The position numbers and the translations under genes were made by a program. Below the pieces are notes generated by a model. The model saw only the letters and a list, made by a program, of their open reading frames with translations, was not told the origin of the DNA and made no database searches. A stretch of 5,257 nucleotides of DNA from Thiobacillus sp. (GTDB taxonomy: Bacteria > Pseudomonadota > Gammaproteobacteria > Burkholderiales > Thiobacillaceae). Shown here piece after piece: positions 1 to 4,973 of the stretch. Position 1 is the stretch's first letter, and each line of letters begins with the position of its first letter. The DNA is taken from assembly GCA_011391285.1 (NCBI GenBank), contig JAABQU010000072.1, forward strand, positions 1 through 5,257, in the 5' to 3' direction.

Positions 1-533
1 AGGTCGGGCAGGCGCGCCATGGTGCCGTCGTCCTTGAGGATTTCGCAGATGACCGAGGCGGGCTCGAGTCCGGCGAGTCCGGCCAGGTCGCAGCCGGCTT
101 CGGTGTGCCCCGCGCGCACCAGCACGCCGCCGGGCTGGGCGCGCAGCGGGAAGATGTGGCCGGGCTGGATGATGTCGGTGGCCCTGGCGTCGTGCTTTAC
201 CGCGGCCTGGATGGTCACCGCGCGGTCGGCGGCGGAGATCCCGGTCGTCACGCCCTCGGCGGCCTCGATCGAGATGGTGAACGCAGTGCCGTGCGGCGTC
301 TGGTTGTCGGAGACCATCTGCTTCAAGCCGAGTTGGCGGCAGCGGTCGTCGGTCAGCGTCAGGCAGATCAGGCCGCGCCCATACTTGGCCATGAAGTTGA
401 TCGCATCGGGGGTGACATGCTCGGCGGCCATCACCAGGTCGCCCTCATTTTCGCGGTCTTCCTCGTCGACCAGCACCACCATGCGGCCGGCCTTGAGTTC
501 TTCGATAATTTCCAGGGTGGAGGCGAGGCTCAT
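1..533 (-). CDS. ribB: 3,4-dihydroxy-2-butanone 4-phosphate synthase (RibB or N-terminal part of RibBA), 3' end beyond window
   Basis: Converts ribulose 5-phosphate to 3,4-dihydroxy-2-butanone 4-phosphate plus formate, the four-carbon precursor of riboflavin, in the cytoplasm. The 177 visible residues carry the family signatures: the acidic metal/substrate loop [10 protein letters not shown] (residues 23-32), [15 protein letters not shown] (90-104), GHIFPLRA (125-132) and the catalytic GHTEA (142-146), ending in the conserved [10 protein letters not shown]. The ATG at 533-531 is preceded by a good Shine-Dalgarno, AAGGAA at 548-543, nine bases upstream, which overlaps the TAA stop of riboflavin synthase; this supports the start and suggests coupled translation. 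The gene lies 13 nt downstream of riboflavin synthase in the same operon. Many betaproteobacteria carry a RibBA fusion with a C-terminal, often degenerate, GTP cyclohydrolase II domain. The window ends before that region, so RibB alone and RibBA cannot be told apart. Family call very secure. Confidence 0.95.
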   Translation of the reverse strand, partial: MSLASTLEIIEELKAGRMVVLVDEEDRENEGDLVMAAEHVTPDAINFMAKYGRGLICLTLTDDRCRQLGLKQMVSDNQTPHGTAFTISIEAAEGVTTGISAADRAVTIQAAVKHDARATDIIQPGHIFPLRAQPGGVLVRAGHTEAGCDLAGLAGLEPASVICEILKDDGTMARLPD

Positions 534-546
534 GGGTTCTTGTTCC

Positions 547-1152
547 TTAGTCTTTGTCTGTGGCGTTCGTGAATTGCATCATGCGCTCGACGTAGCGCGC
601 GATCATGTCGACTTCCAGGTTGACACGGCTGCCGGCCTGCAGGTGCTTGAGCGTCGTCATCTCCAGCGTGTGCGGGATGAGGTTCAGCGCAAAGCGCGTG
701 CCGGAGACCGCATTGACCGTCAGCGAGACGCCGTTCACCGTGATCGAGCCCTTGCGGATGATGTAGCGCGCGAGCTCGGCTGGCGCGTCGATTTCCAGCA
801 GGTGCGATTCGCCCACCGGCACGAAGTGGTGCACCGTGCCGACGCCGTCGACGTGCCCCGAGACCAGATGGCCGCCGAGACGGTCGGCCAGGCGCAAGGC
901 CTTTTCCAGGTTGACCTCGGCGCCCGGGACGAAGCCCGCGGTGACGCGCAGGGTTTCGGCGGAGACGTCGACGGTGAAACGGTCGGGCGCCAGCGCCACC
1001 GCGGTGAGGCAGACGCCGTCGACCGCGATGCTGTCGCCGGTGGCTACGTCGGAAAAGTCCAGCCCGCCGCCGGTGATGACCATGCGAGCATCGGTGCCGC
1101 GGGCTTCAAATTCGTGGATGCGGCCGATGGATTGAATGATGCCGGTGAACAT
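547..1152 (-). CDS. ribE: Riboflavin synthase, alpha subunit
   Basis: Catalyses the dismutation of two 6,7-dimethyl-8-ribityllumazine molecules to riboflavin and 5-amino-6-ribitylaminouracil, the last step of riboflavin synthesis. The 201-residue protein has the tandem lumazine-binding repeats typical of the family: repeat 1 (about 1-97) begins with MFTGI and contains GVCLT (46-50), and repeat 2 (about 98-190) contains SGHVDG (98-103), GVSLT (141-145) and [11 protein letters not shown] (157-167). Length is close to the usual 200-215 residues. I chose the ATG at 1152 because the family begins exactly with MFTGII. An in-frame ATG at 1185 would add 11 unrelated residues and lies at the -10 box of the likely promoter. 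No strong Shine-Dalgarno precedes the chosen start. The gene is called ribE in many bacteria and ribC in E. coli. It is first in the visible operon, with ribB/ribBA next; ribD is not adjacent, whereas ribD often precedes it in related genomes. Confidence 0.96.
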   Translation of the reverse strand: MFTGIIQSIGRIHEFEARGTDARMVITGGGLDFSDVATGDSIAVDGVCLTAVALAPDRFTVDVSAETLRVTAGFVPGAEVNLEKALRLADRLGGHLVSGHVDGVGTVHHFVPVGESHLLEIDAPAELARYIIRKGSITVNGVSLTVNAVSGTRFALNLIPHTLEMTTLKHLQAGSRVNLEVDMIARYVERMMQFTNATDKD

Positions 1153-1183
1153 GCGGTAAATAGGCCAGCGAGTAAGACCCGGC

Positions 1184-1212
1184 ATTGTAGGCGTTTAGGC
1201 GGAGTGGGTGAA
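1184..1212 (-). promoter_or_regulatory. Predicted sigma70 promoter of the ribE-ribB operon
   Basis: On the minus strand TTCACC (1212-1207, four of six matches to TTGACA) is separated by 17 bases from TACAAT (1189-1184, five of six matches to TATAAT). Transcription would start near 1177, giving a leader of about 25 nt before the riboflavin synthase ATG at 1152. That is too short for an FMN riboswitch. The -35 hexamer sits inside a short perfect inverted repeat (1206-1217). Seen by eye only; no start-site data. Confidence 0.45.
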
Positions 1213-1413
1213 CACCCGCGATGGGTAGGCCATGGTTGCAGGACGCTAAAAATGCTAACGATTCCGTTCTGCACCACACCAAAGTGCGCATGGCGCCGTA
1301 TGCGTCAACAGCCATGCACCCCGCCGCAACGCAGACGTGAATGCATGGCGGCAAGCCTGTTCATGGCGGGTACGGGCGGGCGCTATCAAAGGATAAGCAT
1401 GTCGCAAAATGGC

Positions 1414-1419
1414 TATAAT
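1414..1419 (+). promoter_or_regulatory. Predicted -10 element for queD
   Basis: A perfect TATAAT on the plus strand in an AT-richer patch, with transcription expected to begin near 1426, about 135 nt before the queD start. No good TTGACA-like hexamer lies 15-19 bases upstream. The preceding bases are TGGC, one base off an extended -10 (TGn), so the promoter may be weak, activator-dependent, or recognised mainly through the -10. Confidence 0.4.
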
Positions 1420-1447
1420 TTGCCTTTCGCTTGATTGAAGGCCTGGC

Positions 1448-1567
1448 ATGACGATGCCCACAACACTCGCCGCCGCTGACACGTTGCCGCCCTGCGGACG
1501 GCGCGACGGCGGCCCTGGCATCGCCATGATGAAGTCCGGGGCGGGAATGGGGCGTCTGCCATGCTGA
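1448..1567 (+). CDS. Possible 39-residue leader ORF upstream of queD
   Basis: An ATG at 1448 follows GAAGG (1437-1441) at a spacing of six bases, a better ribosome-binding site than the one before queD. The reading frame runs 39 codons to a TGA at 1565-1567, so its last codons overlap the queD ATG (1561-1563) in another frame. The predicted peptide is rich in Gly, Ala and Pro, begins MTMPTTLAAADTLPPC and resembles no family I know. It has no transmembrane segment and no run of a single amino acid of the attenuator type. It could be a translated leader that couples ribosomes to queD, or simply chance coding in a GC-rich leader. I favour treating it as unproven. Confidence 0.22.
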   Translation: MTMPTTLAAADTLPPCGRRDGGPGIAMMKSGAGMGRLPC

Positions 1568-2001
1568 TTACACGCAGGCTGGAATTTGACGCCGGTCACC
1601 GCATCCCCAACCACGCCAGCCAGTGCCGGCATCTGCACGGTCACCGCTATGCAATCGAAATCACCCTGTCGGGCGAGATCATTGGTATCGAGGGCGTGGC
1701 GGAGCAGGGCATGGTGATGGACTTTTCCGACGTGAAACACATTGCCAATGCCGCCCTTGTCGACCACTGGGATCATGCCTTCCTGGTGTATCAGGGAGAT
1801 CGTGCCGTGGTGGAATTCCTGGCGTCGCTTCCCGGACACAAGACGGTCGTGCTGCCGGTCGTGCCGACCTCGGAAAATCTGGCGGCGGAGGCGTTCCGCA
1901 TCCTGGATGCGGCCTATCTCGATATCTACGGCAACCAGCTTCGGCTGCAACGGGTGCGCCTGTATGAAACCCCCAACAACTGGGCTGACGCGGAGCGGTA
2001 A
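1561..2001 (+). CDS. queD: 6-pyruvoyl-tetrahydropterin synthase family; 6-carboxytetrahydropterin synthase QueD
   Basis: QueD converts 7,8-dihydroneopterin triphosphate, the product of GTP cyclohydrolase I, to 6-carboxy-5,6,7,8-tetrahydropterin on the way to preQ0 and queuosine in tRNA. The 146-residue protein has the whole active site: zinc ligands His13 (FDAGHR), His26 and His28 (HLHGH), catalytic Cys22 before that motif, MDFSDVK (53-59), the Asp71-His72 pair in DHWDHAF, PTSEN (102-106) and Glu136 in LYETPNNW. It is somewhat longer than E. coli QueD (about 120 residues) but in the normal range for the betaproteobacterial form. The ATG at 1561 is the first start in its frame after a stop at 1477-1479 and gives the standard N-terminus. 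Only GGGG at 1549-1552 precedes it, so initiation may rely on coupling with the upstream short ORF. No other queuosine gene is visible nearby. A broader pterin synthase role is possible; the fold and family are secure, and the pathway step is inferred from the family. Confidence 0.9.
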   Translation: MLITRRLEFDAGHRIPNHASQCRHLHGHRYAIEITLSGEIIGIEGVAEQGMVMDFSDVKHIANAALVDHWDHAFLVYQGDRAVVEFLASLPGHKTVVLPVVPTSENLAAEAFRILDAAYLDIYGNQLRLQRVRLYETPNNWADAER

Positions 2002-2013
2002 AGGCGGGTTCCG

Positions 2014-2030
2014 TGCCGCTCAGGGCGGCA
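2014..2030. terminator. Weak hairpin at the convergent queD / nitronate monooxygenase junction
   Basis: TGCCGC (2014-2019) and GCGGCA (2025-2030) form a six-base-pair stem with a five-base loop in the 18-nt gap and the last codons between the converging genes. It overlaps the TGA stop of the minus-strand gene (2022-2020). On the plus strand four T residues follow only at 2037-2040, so it is not a classic intrinsic terminator. It is listed because the two genes end head-on with almost no spacer. Confidence 0.2.
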
Positions 2031-3264
2031 GGGCGATTTTCTGGTCGATGCTGAACTGGTAGTCGTGGAACACCTGCTCCGCGCTGAGAACCTGGTAGCT
2101 GCCATCCGCCAGGCGCCGGGTGGTGTCCTTGAGGCGCCAGGTGGTCTGGCCGCAGGTCCAGATATCAAAGTTGCGCATGTGGGTGCACAGACAGGTCTTG
2201 TCCCTGACTGAAATCTTCCTTGCCCCCGGATGCAGTTCCACTTCGCGGTTGTAGGCGTCGATGTAGGCGCAGCGGCCGTTGGCGTCGAGCAGGTAGCCGT
2301 AGGCCTCGCAGTTGGGGCGGATGCCGGAGCCGATCCCCGGGCTGCCTTTCAGCATGCGCATCGGGTAGCCGGTCGGCGAGATGGTGTTGACCTCGATGTC
2401 TTCCTCGCTGGCCTTGAAATATTCCTGCTTGACCTTGTCCGGCAGCCCGCATTCCTGGGTCACGGTGAAGCGGGTCGCCACCTGCACGGCAGCCGCGCCC
2501 TGTTCGAGGAAGGCCGTGGCATCGCTGCCGGTGAAAATGCCGCCAGCGGCAATCACCGGAATCTCGAGGTGTTCGGCAGTGAGGAAAGCCCGCACCTCGT
2601 TGACAATGGTGAGCAGATCGTATTTCGCCCAGTCCAGGCCGAAGCCGAGGTGGCCGCCGGCGAGCGGTCCCTCCACCACCACGAAGTCAGGCAGGCGCTG
2701 CAGCCGGGCATTCTTGCGAAGGAACATGCCCAGCGCACGCGCCGACGACACGATGATGCCGAGCTTGGCATCGCGAAAGCGTGGATGGTCCTCGATCAGC
2801 GCGAACGAGCCGAGGTGCAGGCCGGCGGACAGGGTGATGCCGTCGATGCCGGCGTCGAGCGCGGCGGTCAGGCGCATGCGCAGCGTCTCGCGCGGCGCGT
2901 TCATGGTGAGCTTCTCCATGCAGTTGATGAAGATCATGCCATCGCCCTGCTTGGCTTCCATGGTCCTGCCGACATGGTTGCGCGTCGCCTCTTCGAGCAC
3001 CTCAAGGTTGAAATGCACGTCGGACTTGTCGCTGCTGGCCACGTTGGCCTTGTATTTCTTCAGCTTCTGGCTGACAAATTTGGTGCCGAAGCGCCGGTCG
3101 GACACGGATTGCACCAGGGCGTCGGATATATGGCCGATACCACCGAGGCGCGCCGCCTCGAGTGCCAGCTCGGCGGTCGAGATGTCCACGCCCATGCCGC
3201 CGATGATGATCGGAACCAGTTCCTGCTTGCCGAAGCGCAGGCGAAAATCATCGACGCGTTGCAT
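2020..3264 (-). CDS. Nitronate monooxygenase (2-nitropropane dioxygenase) family FMN protein with cysteine-containing C-terminal extension
   Basis: A cytoplasmic TIM-barrel flavoprotein of the NMO family, whose characterised members oxidise alkyl nitronates using FMN and oxygen; relatives include FabK-type enoyl reductases. The 414 residues show an N-terminal barrel strand PIIIGGMGVDIST (18-30), AARLGGIGHIS (37-47), VEGPLAGGHLGFG (197-209) with His205 in the place of the catalytic histidine, and the FMN-phosphate region IPVIAAGGIFTG (235-246) followed by GAAAVQVATRF (256-266). Typical NMOs are about 320-360 residues. Here the last 100 or so residues form an extension with Cys319, Cys332, Cys358, Cys360 and Cys371. 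AAGGA (3274-3270) five bases before the ATG supports the start. It lies 93 nt downstream of the NnrS-like gene in the same orientation, probably in the same operon. The family is secure. The substrate is unknown, and the neighbours suggest reactive nitrogen or redox stress. Confidence 0.82.
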   Translation of the reverse strand: MQRVDDFRLRFGKQELVPIIIGGMGVDISTAELALEAARLGGIGHISDALVQSVSDRRFGTKFVSQKLKKYKANVASSDKSDVHFNLEVLEEATRNHVGRTMEAKQGDGMIFINCMEKLTMNAPRETLRMRLTAALDAGIDGITLSAGLHLGSFALIEDHPRFRDAKLGIIVSSARALGMFLRKNARLQRLPDFVVVEGPLAGGHLGFGLDWAKYDLLTIVNEVRAFLTAEHLEIPVIAAGGIFTGSDATAFLEQGAAAVQVATRFTVTQECGLPDKVKQEYFKASEEDIEVNTISPTGYPMRMLKGSPGIGSGIRPNCEAYGYLLDANGRCAYIDAYNREVELHPGARKISVRDKTCLCTHMRNFDIWTCGQTTWRLKDTTRRLADGSYQVLSAEQVFHDYQFSIDQKIALPP

Positions 3265-3296
3265 TTTGATCCTTGGAATTTTGTTGACAGGTTTTG

Positions 3297-3326
3297 CCGG
3301 GGCGGCCTTGCGAAGTTTTACCCCGG
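3297..3326. repeat. Inverted repeat between NnrS-like and nitronate monooxygenase genes
   Basis: CCGGGG (3297-3302) and CCCCGG (3321-3326) are perfect inverted arms around an 18-base spacer that itself contains a short CTT/AAG dyad. In the minus-strand transcript the hairpin would lie in the 93-nt intercistronic gap, upstream of the Shine-Dalgarno of the nitronate monooxygenase gene. No T-tract follows, so termination is unlikely; an effect on mRNA processing or stability is possible. Confidence 0.3.
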
Positions 3327-3357
3327 TGCCAATTGTCGCCGCAGGCAGGCCAGTGAA

Positions 3358-4638
3358 TCAAGTGAAACGCCCGCCATGGCGGCCAAATCGACGCGTGGCG
3401 GACACCAGGTTGAGCCACAGCACCAGTGTCGACAGCGCCAGCACACCGCCTGCCGCGACGATCAGGGGCGGCCACAGTACGGTAGCGACAAGCAGCGCAC
3501 AAGCGGCAAGGTGAAGACGGAACTGCCCGCGCATCCAGCGCGCCGCGATCATCTCCTTCATGGTGGGGATGCTGCCGGCGCGCGCCTGGAGTTGCGCCTG
3601 CAGATGAAACCAGGCGAGAAAGGGTACGATCTTGTAGAGCATACCGTTGACCACGCTCACCGCGAAGCCGCCGATGAACAGCACACCCAGCAGCAGCGGA
3701 TAGGCGTCGCTGCCGGCCCAGGCCGGACTGAACCGGGCGGCGAGCCAGGCGGCCACGCAGGCGATCAGGCTGGCCATGCCGAGGCGCCAGAAACCTAGGG
3801 TGACATCCGGCAGCTTTCTGCGCCGGTGTGCCTGCAGGCGCAGGGTGGTCAGGGCAAATAGCAGGATGGCGCCGGCGAGTCCGGCATCGACCAGCGGGTC
3901 GATGCCGGCGGGCAACAGCGGCGCAGCGGCGCGGAGCAGCAGCAGCGTGAACAGCATACCTGCCAGCCAGCGGCTCAGGCGCGGCGGGTAGGGCGGGGTG
4001 ATCTGGAACATCGGCACCACCTGGTAGGCAACGCCGATCACCAGCAGCAGCACCCAGCCGAGCAGGCCGAAGGTGAGGTGCGCGGCGATCATGTCATCGA
4101 TCGCGGGCAGGGTTCCGCCGCCCGCGCGGGCCAGGGCCAGCGCCAATCCGAGCACGAGGGTAATGCCCAGGCAGGCCAGCGCGAGCCGCATGCCGTTGAC
4201 CGTGATGCCGGCCACAGCCCGCGATAGACCAATCGCCGCAGCGGTGAGGAAGGCCGCGAAACCGCCGCCGAGCAGGACGATGCCGATGCCGAAAGCCGCC
4301 GGCGCGGCAGCCAGAAAGCCCGTCATCAAGGCAATGGTCCCCAGCGTGAGGGAAAGGTGGCTGGTCCATGCCACCAGCCGTGGCGCGGGCAGGGACACGC
4401 CGGCAACCACCGGCAGCATCTGCATCAACGCCCCCAGCATCGCCATGGCGAGGAAGCCCAGGGTGAGCGCATGGGTCAGGGCGAGTGCCTGCGGCGTCCA
4501 GCGCGTGGTCAGGGATTCCGGCGTCAGCACCATGAGTGCTGCGGCTGCCAGCAGAAACAGCGGGGCGGTGAGAAAAAACCGCAACGGCAGCGAGAAGGGC
4601 GGCGCCTGTTCGAAGGAGAGGCCGGCTTGAGGGTTCAT
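3358..4638 (-). CDS. Twelve-helix membrane protein, NnrS / haem-copper oxidase subunit I-like
   Basis: A 426-residue inner-membrane protein with about twelve hydrophobic helices (roughly 18-38, 53-80, 90-112, 114-138, 150-172, 185-209, 222-243, 250-267, 281-302, 313-340, 372-393, 395-412). Three helices share a pattern: HALTLGFLAMAMLGALMQMLPV (split here as 56-65 and 66-77), HLTFGLLGWVLLL ending in AYQVVPMF (187-211), and GFAVSVVNGMLYKIVPF (324-340). The first two begin with a His (His56, His187); further histidines are His94 and His345. This is the look of NnrS and of orphan proteins related to cytochrome oxidase subunit I, but I do not see the complete six-histidine set of a true oxidase. 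The ATG overlaps the DUF2249 stop by four bases (ATGA), implying translational coupling. NnrS proteins are linked to NO resistance in denitrifiers; this role is inferred from resemblance and neighbours. Confidence 0.65.
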   Translation of the reverse strand: MNPQAGLSFEQAPPFSLPLRFFLTAPLFLLAAAALMVLTPESLTTRWTPQALALTHALTLGFLAMAMLGALMQMLPVVAGVSLPAPRLVAWTSHLSLTLGTIALMTGFLAAAPAAFGIGIVLLGGGFAAFLTAAAIGLSRAVAGITVNGMRLALACLGITLVLGLALALARAGGGTLPAIDDMIAAHLTFGLLGWVLLLVIGVAYQVVPMFQITPPYPPRLSRWLAGMLFTLLLLRAAAPLLPAGIDPLVDAGLAGAILLFALTTLRLQAHRRRKLPDVTLGFWRLGMASLIACVAAWLAARFSPAWAGSDAYPLLLGVLFIGGFAVSVVNGMLYKIVPFLAWFHLQAQLQARAGSIPTMKEMIAARWMRGQFRLHLAACALLVATVLWPPLIVAAGGVLALSTLVLWLNLVSATRRFGRHGGRFT

Positions 4639-4892
4639 TGGGGCGCGCCTGACGCGTGCCCGTCGGGCTGGCGGATCAGGATGACGTAGCTGCCGTCGGC
4701 TTCCATCCGGGTGGCGTGGCGATAGCCGCGTTCGGCGAGCAGCGGATACAGCGGGAACGGTTCGCGATGCAGCAACAGCCGGATCGACTGGCCGGGGCGC
4801 AGCCGAGGCAGCGTCTGCATGACCTTTTCCAGCGGCTCAGGGGGCTCCAGCCCGCGCGCGTCGATGAGGATGTCGTCAAGCGGTTGGGGCAT
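4635..4892 (-). CDS. DUF2249 domain protein
   Basis: An 85-residue soluble protein consisting of one DUF2249 domain. The diagnostic elements are LIDARGLEPPEPLEKV (9-24), LLLHREPFPLYPLLAERGY (39-57) and the final strands around DGSYVILIR (66-74). The domain resembles the small TusA/SirA-like fold, yet this protein contains no cysteine at all, so it cannot act as a TusA-type persulfide carrier. DUF2249 genes are often found beside hemerythrins, NnrS and nitrogen-oxide reductases; the biochemical function is unknown. The ATG at 4892 is the only reasonable start: no ATG, GTG or TTG lies in frame in the preceding codons I checked. It lacks a clear Shine-Dalgarno, and a small hairpin (4905-4918) sits just before it. 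It is followed without a gap by the NnrS-like gene and preceded by the hemerythrin gene 81 nt upstream. Confidence 0.88.
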   Translation of the reverse strand: MPQPLDDILIDARGLEPPEPLEKVMQTLPRLRPGQSIRLLLHREPFPLYPLLAERGYRHATRMEADGSYVILIRQPDGHASGAPQ

Positions 4893-4904
4893 TGCGGTGT
4901 CTGG

Positions 4905-4918
4905 CGGGCTTTGGCCCG
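4905..4918. repeat. Small hairpin before the DUF2249 start
   Basis: CGGGC (4905-4909) and GCCCG (4914-4918) form a perfect five-base-pair stem with a four-base loop. In the minus-strand transcript it ends 12 nt before the DUF2249 ATG, where a ribosome-binding site would be expected, and no AGGAG-like sequence is seen there. It could influence initiation, or be chance in GC-rich DNA. Confidence 0.25.
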
Positions 4919-4930
4919 AACAAAGTCGGT

Positions 4931-4969
4931 GCCCCCTTGCCGGAAATGACGCCGTGCGGGCAAGGGAGC
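4931..4969 (-). terminator. Strong intercistronic hairpin after the hemerythrin gene
   Basis: Arms GCCCCCTTGCC (4931-4941) and GGCAAGGGAGC (4959-4969) pair over eleven positions, ten Watson-Crick and one G-U wobble in the minus-strand RNA, around a 17-base loop. The hairpin begins four bases after the hemerythrin stop codon. The bases that follow (ACCGACTTTGTTC) are only moderately T-rich, so full intrinsic termination is doubtful. It more likely causes partial termination or protects the hemerythrin message from 3' decay, making hemerythrin more abundant than DUF2249 and the NnrS-like protein. Confidence 0.45.
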
Positions 4970-4973
4970 CCTG

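Larger units (their letters stand above)
1153..1560. other. Divergent intergenic region between ribE and queD
   Basis: This stretch of about 400 bases separates the leftward rib genes from the rightward queD. It is visibly less GC-rich than the flanking genes between about 1240 and 1430. It contains the rib promoter at its left end, a plus-strand TATAAT at 1414-1419 and a possible short leader ORF at 1448-1567. I looked for an FMN riboswitch, a preQ1 riboswitch, a tRNA and a hidden conserved protein and recognised none. The heptamer CATGGCG occurs three times (1289-1295, 1344-1350, 1362-1368) at irregular spacing, which may be chance. Confidence 0.7.

Noticed and set aside
1153..1185. Upstream ATG at 1185 as the start of riboflavin synthase
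   Set aside because: It would add 11 residues before the universally conserved MFTGI start, and it overlaps the predicted -10 element.
1289..1368. Three copies of CATGGCG as possible regulator sites
   Set aside because: Seven-base word, irregular spacing, and no symmetry; likely chance in this sequence.
19..1434. Plus-strand 471-codon open frame spanning the rib genes
   Set aside because: It is antisense to ribB and riboflavin synthase, both secure by motif. The translated product shows no family resemblance; long antisense frames are common in GC-rich DNA.
1153..1560. FMN or preQ1 riboswitch in the divergent region
   Set aside because: I could not find the conserved FMN aptamer segments or a preQ1-type pseudoknot on either strand by eye, and the predicted rib leader is only about 25 nt.
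1255..1950. Minus-strand 231-codon open frame opposite queD
   Set aside because: QueD on the plus strand has every catalytic residue, and the minus frame has no recognisable motif. It is an antisense shadow extending into the intergenic region.
3284..3289. Perfect TTGACA on the plus strand
   Set aside because: No -10-like hexamer lies 15-19 bases downstream, and the site would drive transcription antisense to the NnrS-like gene.
2230..3798. Plus-strand 522-codon open frame, and a second at 2381-3514
   Set aside because: Both lie opposite the nitronate monooxygenase-like and NnrS-like genes. Their composition (many Gly, Ala, His, Asp, Arg) is that of a shadow frame, and no domain is recognisable.
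4073..4630. Plus-strand 185-codon open frame opposite the NnrS-like gene
   Set aside because: Low-complexity Ala/Arg/Ser/Pro product typical of a shadow of a membrane protein gene; no domain.
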